NCBI GenBank assembly: GCA_950097015.1
Contig: CATNEN010000039.1
Location: 13,424,501-13,488,500 of the forward strand
DNA: 64,000 nucleotides
Direction of reading: 5' to 3'
From: Macrostomum hystrix
Lineage: Eukaryota; Platyhelminthes; Macrostomidae
Positions 56,652 to 64,000 of this stretch are shown piece by piece; position 1 is the stretch's first letter, and each line of letters opens with the position of its first letter. The position numbers and the translations under genes are program-made. The notes beneath the pieces were generated by a model. It had not been told where the DNA came from. It worked only from the letters and a program-made list of their open reading frames with translations, and ran no database searches.

Positions 56652-59600
56652 TCAGAGGACTAGCCGGTTCTCCTGCAGGCTGGTAACTCCGGCGTATTCG
56701 CCAGCCTCCGCGGCTACTTCGGCGCGCGCCTGACAGGCGATCTTGCAGTCCATGAGGCGTAGCAGGTCGGACCACATCTTCACCTGCTTCATGGCCGGCT
56801 GCTGGCTGTCGCGCACAGCTTTTTGCTTTTCTCGTAACGATTTGCCAATGTTCTCCTGGCGAAATCGGGTTTAGAAATTGTTGCAAATCGTTCATCAACC
56901 ATGCGTCTCACCTTCGTTGTTCCAGCCAAGGACAACTTAAGAGCACAGCACGTTACAATCGCTAATTTTGACAAAAATCGAAAAGGCTCTTAAGGCTCTT
57001 AAAGGCAATTAAAGTGTTCATAAGTTGTCCTTGGTTTTAGCTCGCAACATCCAGTTCTTACTAGCTGTCACTACGCTCGTATGTCAAGTTTCCTGTCTTC
57101 TCTCTGATTGGCTCACGCTAAACACTGTTATCACCTTCCTGCCTTCTTGTTTAAACCTCCAGTTTTTTCACTCTCTTGCCAAGCCCTTCTGAGTAGGTAT
57201 CGGATTTCTGATCGAGAGGTCGGTCGATCGGTCGATATATCGATATATATAAAAACATTTTATAGACTCTTTTCTTAATATGCCCTGCTCCAATAGGATG
57301 AGCAATGGGCCACCAAGGGCGCTCCTCAAGTCCATGTCAGATTTTTGCTCAGAAAGTGATAAAAACTGCCCTACTCTAATCTTGTCCTTTTGCTTTTAGT
57401 TGTTGCGGCCCTTAAAAGGGCCGTTTTGAGTTTTTATGTTTGCATACGCGTGAGGGTTGTGAGTCAGGAGAAAAAGAAATACGCTACTAAATACGTCCCT
57501 CGCAGTTCACACGACCTAAAGGTGGGCTTTAAGGGCACAACCTACCTGGTCGGCAATCTTCTTCTTAAACACATCTCTCAGTGTTGGCTTCTTCTTATCG
57601 TTGGGATCATTCGACTTGTAGGCGCGCAGCTCGTCCTGCACCCTCTGATGCTGGGTTTCGATAATCTCTAGCATGCCCTTCATGTAGGCGTATCGGGACT
57701 CCTCGGCCTGGCATTCCTCTCGGAGGGCCTTGACCTCCTGCTCCAGCTTCATGCGCTTCTCCTCAACGCCTGCCGACTGGCGTTCATAGTTGGCCTTCTT
57801 ATCGTCGTATTCGGTTTGTAGTTTCTGGCCAAGAAAGAATGGTTGGAAATTGATGATGAAATAGTGAAATCATGTAAAAGTGATTATCTGGCTGTGCAAC
57901 CAGTTGATTGGCTAGCTGTGCAACCAGTTGATTGGCTAGCTGTGCAACCAGTTGATTGGCTAGCTGTGCAACCAGTTGATTGGCTAGCTGTGCAACCAGT
58001 TGATTGGCTAGCTGTGCAACCAGTTGATTGGCTAGCTGTGCAACCAGTTGATTGGCTAGCTGTGCAACCAGTTGATTATCTAGCTGTGCAACCAGTTGAT
58101 TGGCTAGCTGTGCAACCAGTTGATTGGCTAGCTGTGCAACCAGTTGATTGGCTAGCTGTGCAACCAGTTGATTGGCTAGCTGTGCAACCAGTTGATTGGC
58201 TAGCTGTGCAACCAGTTGATTGGCTAGCTGTGCAACCAGTTGATTGGCTAGCTGTGCAACCAGTTGATTGGCTAGCTGTGCAACCAGTTGATTGGCTAGC
58301 TGTGCAACCAGTTGATTATCTAGCTGTGCAACCAGTTGATTGGCTAGCTGTGCAACCAGTTGATTGGCTAGCTGTGCAACCAGTTGATTGGCTAGCTGTG
58401 CAACCAGTTGATTGGCTAGCTGTGCAACCAGTTGATTGGCTAGCTGTGCAACCAGTTGATTGGCTAGCTGTGCAACCAGTTGATTGGCTAGCTGTGCAAC
58501 CAGTTGATTGACACACCTTGGCCTCCTCCCGAAGTGGACGCAGCTCCCGAATCAGTGGTGCCAGCTCGTTCTTTTTCTCGTTGACTCGCTTATTGAGCTC
58601 GGCAATGATCCGGCTCATATCCTCCAGAGTGTCGCCTTTCTTTTGGTTTAGCTGAGTCATCATCTTGCTGACCTTCTCCAGCTGCTCCTGGGTGTCGGAG
58701 TAGCCGCTGACTCCGGCCCTCTTTTCTGCCTGGCTAATCTGGCGCTTCACCGCCTCCTCCTTCTGCCGCAGAATCTCCAAGGTTCGAGTAAGGATGCCGT
58801 TCTCAGCAATGAGCTCGTTCATCAAGCGCTTTTTCTCCTTGTACACAGTACTTTTTGTGCGCAGCTTCGCTACGTAGTCGCGGAACTATAATATGGACAG
58901 CAGTTATATATGATTAGCTGTATTGATTGATTACACCTGCCCCAATCAGGTCACATATTCTGCCAACAGCACACACACTATAGGGACGCCACGCCAACAC
59001 TAAATTACCCCTGCTGATGCTGGTTTCCATGTAGTCTTGATAAAAGCACGAATTGCTCCAATAAAGTGAGTAATCGAACCCTCGACCTTTAAGACGCAAG
59101 TCCGATCCTCAAAACTCAAGACATTGCAAAAAATGCGATTTTCTACTAATAGTAGTTCAAACTACTAATAGTAGTTCAAGGCAAATATAACATTTTTTCA
59201 GGAAATCACGCAGGAAAAAAGCATGCGCTCACCTGCGCCTCCTTGAGAACCTCCTCCCCCGCGCCCTGCTGGCCACGGTTGGCCTCCAGAGCAGCCCGGC
59301 GTCCCTGCAGCTCCTCCTCGGCTCGTTGAAGCTCTTCGCGAGCCTCGCGCAGCGCCTCAGCGGCTGCGGCCTTCTTGCGGCTGACGATGCTGGCCTGCTG
59401 GCGAAACAGCGACGCCTTGTCGTCGCGCACGTCGCCTGCCATCATCTTCTTCTCGATCAGCTGATTGATCTCCGCATTTACGTCGCGCATCTATTTCGGT
59501 GGTGGCGTGATATTCAAGCTTAATGTTCATTCATGGGGGCACGCCACTGGGAGGCACGACTATACCACGGGGAGGTCGCCACTACCAGGGGGGCGCCACT

Positions 59601-61469
59601 ACCAGGGGGCGCCACTACCAGGGGGCGCCACTACCAGGGGGCGCCACTACCAGGGGGCGCCACTACCAGGGGCGCCACTACCAGGGGGGACGCCACTACT
59701 AGGGGGACACCACTACCAGGGGGCGCCACTACCAGGGGGACACCACTACCAGGGGGGGCGTTACATTGATTTGGGGGGCCACGGCCGCCCCCCCTTGATC
59801 CCCCTGGATCACTGAATTTCCAGTGTTGTCTAAATCATTAGCATCTCAATGGGCGCACCTTAGCCCGGTACTGCTCCAGGTCCGCCTGTCCCATGGCGGG
59901 CTCCGAGGCGATCTTTTGTAGGTCGGCCACCTGCCGTTTCTCGGCAGCGATATCAGCGGGCAGCTTCTCCGTGACCATGTACCTGTTGATCTTCTTCTCT
60001 TCTTCTAGGCGGGCAATCAGGCCGTCAGCCGTGGATCCGGCGGCCGCCTGCCGCATGTCCTTCACCTGCTGGTTGAGCCGCTGGGCTCGACTGTGGCAGC
60101 TTTGGATCTGCAAGTCGGAAAGCGATTTGTAAGCAGGGTAAAGTGGCGAAGTGGTGTTTAACGGCATCGTTAACTGATGTAAGTAAGTACATCGATCATT
60201 GATGTACTGTGCTCATTTACTCGTAAAACAGGATTCAGTTTGAACAAAAAAACATGAATAAAAAGGTGCCCATGGGAGTGTGACTGGCAGAGCGGTTTAC
60301 GCGTTCGCCTCTCGCACCAAGGTCCCTGAGCTCGATTCCGCGGCGTGGTCACATTAAATTGGGCGGAACCGCAAAAAGAAGGCTTGGGGTCTTGTCGTGC
60401 AATTTTCGCCCTTGAGGGCCAACATCCAAGGCACAGTAAGAGTGTACACTGCCTGACGATGAGAAAGTCAGGGCAGATGTACTCCGCTGTGCTCAGGACA
60501 CAGCGAAATGGGCAGAATTGCCTCGTGTCAGTGTCACCAAATTATGTATCATTGTCCGCAGCCCTAGTGCAATTATTATAATTTAAGGGGCCCATGGAAA
60601 TTCTCTTGAACTGACCACTGTGCGCTGGTCGCTGATCTGCCTAGCAATCTTGGCTTCTCGCTCCTTCTCTAGCCGCAGACGCTGGGCCAGCTGGAGCATG
60701 GAGGCCGAGTTCGGGAAGCTCTGCACGCGCTTCTTGGTCCGGTCAACTCGGCGAACCAGCTGCTCCTTCTCGTCCTGCATGGCTTTGATGTCCTTCTTGA
60801 TGTCGCCAGTTGGGAGGCTGGCCGCGCGAGCCACTTCAACGCCTTTGTGAACCTGCTTGAACTCCTCAATGTGCTCCTCGTATTGCATGTAGAGATTCTC
60901 GACTTCCTCGTCCTGAGCGATCTCGGCTGGGATGTTGATCTTAACAAGGAAGCGAGCGAGATATGCGCGCTTCTTCAGTTCCGGTCTTTTTTGCAGCAGC
61001 CACTCCAGAATGGGATAAACCGTGGTCTTGTTGCCCTGCACCAGGCCCAGCTTAAAGGTCTCACTAGAAATTGAGTTTGAAAAGTTAGCATTTTTTGATT
61101 GTTTACAATTTTGTAACGCTAAAACAACAACGAAAGAACTTACAAATGGCTCGGGTCGCTGGGTGGTTTGAAGCGAAATATTCTAAGAGCGTCGATAATT
61201 CGCGCGAACGTCTGATCAGCGCTCTCATTCCGAATGTCCATTTCGTGCTAAAAGCATTTCGAAGTCACACATTTGAGCCATTACACTAAGATTATTATAA
61301 GATGCATGTAAATACTCGTACTTACTCGTTCATCTATCTCAGCGATAACATCATTGAGGATTTGAAGCAGCTGAATAGGCTCGAGGGAATCGCACGTTAT
61401 TAAATTTAAACTCTTATTGAATGGCACTTTATTTAGCTCCTGTACGATGTACTTGAGATTATCTGTCAT
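56652..61469 (-). CDS. IFT81: Intraflagellar transport protein IFT81
   Basis: Core subunit of IFT-B; with IFT74 it binds tubulin for transport into cilia. Eight minus-strand exons: 61326-61469, 61144-61247, 60616-61063, 59859-60107, 59233-59490, 58517-58885, 57546-57824 and 56652-56855. All phases agree, giving 684 residues, close to the human length. The start gives [20 protein letters not shown] and [16 protein letters not shown], the conserved N-terminal calponin-homology-like tubulin-binding region. Long coiled coils follow from about residue 130, with landmarks [42 protein letters not shown] and [10 protein letters not shown]. The end has [24 protein letters not shown] and ENRLVL. Minisatellites lie in two introns. 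Confidence 0.97.
56927..57033. mobile_element. 107-bp inverted-repeat element, CAAGGAC termini
   Basis: The left end CAAGGACAACTTAAGAGCAC matches the reverse complement of the right end (CAAGGACAACTTATGAACAC) at all but two positions. Flanks GTTCCAGC (56919-56926) and GTTTTAGC (57034-57041) agree at six of eight positions. It lies in the last IFT81 intron. Confidence 0.65.
57888..58510. repeat. 24-bp minisatellite in IFT81 intron 6
   Basis: About 26 copies of a 24-bp unit containing TTGATTGGCTAGCTGTGCAA, nearly perfect. It begins at the 5' splice site of exon 6 and fills most of the intron. The unit is eight codons with no stop except in two ATCTAG variants. Retention would extend IFT81 by STGCTASQ repeats. 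Confidence 0.97.
58915..59115 (-). repeat. SINE family B copy, diverged
   Basis: Keeps GGGACGCCACGCCAACACTA, CTGCTGATGCTGGTTTCCAT and TAATCGAACCCTCGACC. It lies in the IFT81 intron 58886-59232. Confidence 0.65.
59570..59765. repeat. 16-bp GC-rich minisatellite in IFT81 intron 4
   Basis: About 12 copies of GGCGCCACTACCAGGG with length variation in the G run. GGCGCC is palindromic. Confidence 0.93.
60272..60590 (+). repeat. SINE family A copy, best tRNA-like head
   Basis: Starts with TGGCAGAGCGG (A box) and continues to GAGCTCGATTCCGCGGCG (B box), as in a tRNA. The shared body and an AT-rich ATTATTATAATTTA tail follow. It lies in the IFT81 intron 60108-60615. Confidence 0.88.
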
Positions 61470-61474
61470 TGTGG

Positions 61475-63309
61475 CTGGAATTGCAAGTTAGAAGATTTTA
61501 TAGTTGATCTAAAAACACATTTTACAAAAAAGCAGCTAGTAAAAAATTAAAATGTGTGTGAATTGTCAAGGTGTATTGATCTAGCCAAATTATTAATAAC
61601 AAGTATATGATTGCTTGTGATTTTTACTAGAAACTGTTCAGTTCAGATCGACTGTGTAAGAGAACAATAAATACTTTTATCCTTATGCTTTTTTCTGCGC
61701 ATAAACTGACTTGAGTATATAGAATGAATGTAACTATTTGCCTAATATAATTTACTAAACTATACTTCCTTGAAAAGCACTTGTTAATTTTTAGGAAATC
61801 AGTTAAAGCAATCGGACTGTGTGAGTTAATAGACAATTTTAAAGGGCTAAAAAGTTTTAGTTTTAATCCAACATTACAACATTAAAACATTATATTATAT
61901 AAATATATAATATATTAAATATTACAAATATTATAACATGAAGGCCGGCATGTTGTAATGTTAACATTCTTGTTAGTACTTTTAGCATGGATATATAAAA
62001 ATAAATATATGCTTAATTTGTAAGTCAAGGAAAAAGCAATATTCTTAAATCTTCTTATCTTCTTTCCTGCACGATTTTTTCCATTGTTGTTATTTCAGAC
62101 AATTAACATTGTTATAGTGACAAGTGTCAAGCGTAGGTCTATATCACATAGGGTAGAGTCTATTGTATAGTTAATGTTTGCTGTGAAAAAAAGAACAAAA
62201 AAGTATGTTAGCTCAACACGAATATTCCTCCTCTAAGCTTTGATTTCTTATATTGAGAACTTGAATGCGCATACTGTTTTTTTATATGATTGACTAAATG
62301 CCGGATGAAACACAGTGCTAGAAGTTTAAGATTGCGGTGCAGAAATGCATTTTCCTCGGCTTTGAAAAAGTTTAGTTACCTAAAAATGATGGAGCTACTG
62401 ACAAATTAAAAATTAAAGAATGCTATTCATAAATACTTTAAGCGTAGTAAAAGTTAAAGTCAAACTAATTTTACAGTTGTTTATTAACATTTTTACTCAC
62501 TAAAAGGCTAAGAAATGTATAACTTGTGAAGTTTCACTAATAGTTTGTTTTAAAATAATTTTTCTAAACATCGTTGACAATTTTAAAATCTGCGTTGCGC
62601 TACCTTTTTGGAGCACGATAAATAATATAGACCTATCAATCACTTGTTTCTTATATTTAAATTTGATGCTCAGGTTAGTAGCTAAAATGATCTAGTTACT
62701 CAAATATTATTCTAACTTACTTTTTATTTTAAGCTAAATTCAATATGAAAAGCACTGCTTCATGTATGCATGGTAATGTTTTATTGCTTATGTAACTGTT
62801 GCTTATGCAACAGTTGCACCTGAACTGCCATCATCCCACAGTGCTAATAACTTATCGCAATCGGGCTATACTATATATTTTCTGCCTATGCCCTGTGCGG
62901 AGGTGAGGTTTTAACAATAGGCTATGCATCTGTGTGCTTAGAATTGTATTGACACATTTAGAAAAAGTTTGACACATTGCAGACCTTAAATGGCTTAATT
63001 AGAGTTGCATTTTGTCAAAAAATGTTTTTGTTAGTAGACTTCAATCAGAACTTTACTTATGCCTTTTTTATGTAATATGTATTCATATTCAGTATAGCTA
63101 GGCCTTAGCTGATTGGTGTAAAATGAAAATATTTTTCTTGTGAAAGTTGTGCTTTGGGCTTAAGAATAAAATAAATTGCTACTATATGCTTTTACTTATA
63201 TCTTTAGTTAGGTACATTTTTGTTCATGTGTAAGCCATGAATATATTTGTTGTAGGGATCTTTTATAATTTTAATTCTAATTTTTTGCTACAATTATTGC
63301 ACTTTTGTG
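61475..63309. other. AT-rich intergenic, nothing coding recognised
   Basis: The first part should hold the IFT81 promoter. A short inverted repeat, AACATTACAACAT (61870-61882) and its complement (61950-61962), encloses an AT-rich core. No gene similarity. Confidence 0.45.
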
Positions 63310-63311
63310 TA

Positions 63312-63954
63312 GGGTAATGTATCATCAACCAAACAAGAATGTGTATTTTTTTAACTTCAAACCTAAGCTACAGATTTTCTATTTAAGATATGATGATAAA
63401 TCAAAAGCCAAGTTATAGAAAACAGTTACATCTTTCTAAAAAGTATCTGCTTTTGCTATTTTGACAAATAGAAAAAATGTTATTCCTGCTTTTTATCTAA
63501 AACCGAACAATGATTTTCATGTATCTTCAAACCAAACAGCGAATTTGATGTTTGGTTTTACTATTTGAGTGAGTGGTTTAATCTTATTTTGAAGGAGTGA
63601 TCTATCATGAATTATGTCATTTGAAAGCATTTTTCATGCTCTATAAATAACTACATTTTGGTCATTTAATTGGCAAGCAACCGCATGCAATCTTCGTCTA
63701 AAGTACATACTGAAAAAATGTTGTTAAAAAGTATGCTTTTGCAATAAAAATTTCTACTGAAACATCAATATCTTTTTTTCCTCTTAATGCTTCATTGCAC
63801 ATCATGCCTCAGCTTGTAGATAATTTCTTCAACTTTCAAATTAGTTGTTCTGTGAAACACAATAGCTTGTTTCTGTCTTGCACGAGACCAAGGAAGGAGT
63901 CAAAATTCTTGTTCGGTTTTGAAGATACACTGTTCGGTTGATGATACATTACCC
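63312..63954. mobile_element. 643-bp TA-flanked inverted-repeat element (Tc1/mariner-like)
   Basis: The left end GGGTAATGTATCATCAACC is perfectly repeated in inverse at the right end (GGTTGATGATACATTACCC). TA dinucleotides flank both ends (63310-63311 and 63955-63956). AACCRAACA-like motifs recur near both ends. No transposase is encoded. Confidence 0.82.
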
Positions 63955-64000
63955 TATAATATTAATATTATTAATACAAGTGTGACAATTCTTGAAATAA

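Noticed and set aside
57843-58511. A 222-residue plus-strand frame of AVQPVDWL repeats
   Set aside because: It is opposite an IFT81 intron and is a translation of the 24-bp array; no gene signals accompany it.
61870-61962. A fifth foldback transposon with AACATTACAACAT arms
   Set aside because: No convincing target duplication was found and the region is AT-rich, so a chance inverted repeat cannot be excluded.

Overview
This is nuclear DNA from an invertebrate animal. The genes have introns with GT..AG boundaries and encode metazoan families (protocadherin, PALS1/MPP5, a harmonin-homology plus PDZ scaffold, IFT81, C-type lectins). There are tRNA-derived SINEs and DNA-transposon remnants. I see no bacterial operon, CRISPR array or viral genome. 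A lophotrochozoan or flatworm-like genome is a guess from the mix of families; no sequence here fixes the species. I derived the exon boundaries by hand from splice signals, reading phase and protein-family similarity.

Layout. (1) 1-8172, minus: a protocadherin whose cytoplasmic tail runs off the left edge. (2) 8.2-17.5 kb: intergenic and dominated by tandem arrays with units of 7 to 25 bp. (3) 17554-24951, minus: a complete seven-exon gene for an N-terminal harmonin-homology domain, a low-complexity linker and one C-terminal PDZ domain, resembling short whirlin. (4) 25-30.4 kb: a 606-bp inverted-repeat transposon, a broken Crypton-like tyrosine recombinase and a 55-bp foldback element. (5) 30449-40451, plus: a complete seven-exon PALS1/MPP5 (Stardust) MAGUK gene with five minisatellite arrays in its introns. 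(6) 40.5-45 kb: probable 3' UTR, a 49-bp perfect foldback element, and an 831-bp hAT-type element filled by a minisatellite. (7) 45298-46294, plus: a two-exon gene for a small, secreted, very basic peptide. (8) 47-55.3 kb, minus: a tandem cluster of one broken and three open intronless genes for secreted PAN-like/C-type-lectin proteins. The broken copy is joined to a terminal ferritin exon, and a decayed BEL/Pao integrase lies inside the cluster. (9) 56652-61469, minus: a complete eight-exon IFT81 gene. (10) 61.5-64 kb: AT-rich DNA with a 643-bp TA-flanked inverted-repeat element near the right edge.

The strongest theme is the repeat landscape. About 20 unrelated minisatellite arrays, roughly one fifth of the window, occupy introns, UTRs and intergenic DNA and avoid the exons. 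Two SINE families, an unclassified dispersed repeat and four elements with CAAGGAC termini and 8-bp flanking repeats (two of them almost pure hairpins) are threaded among them. The main genes have related cell biology: PALS1 organises apical polarity, HHD-PDZ scaffolds organise stereocilia and photoreceptor cilia, protocadherins are adhesion partners, and IFT81 builds cilia. Their proximity may be chance.
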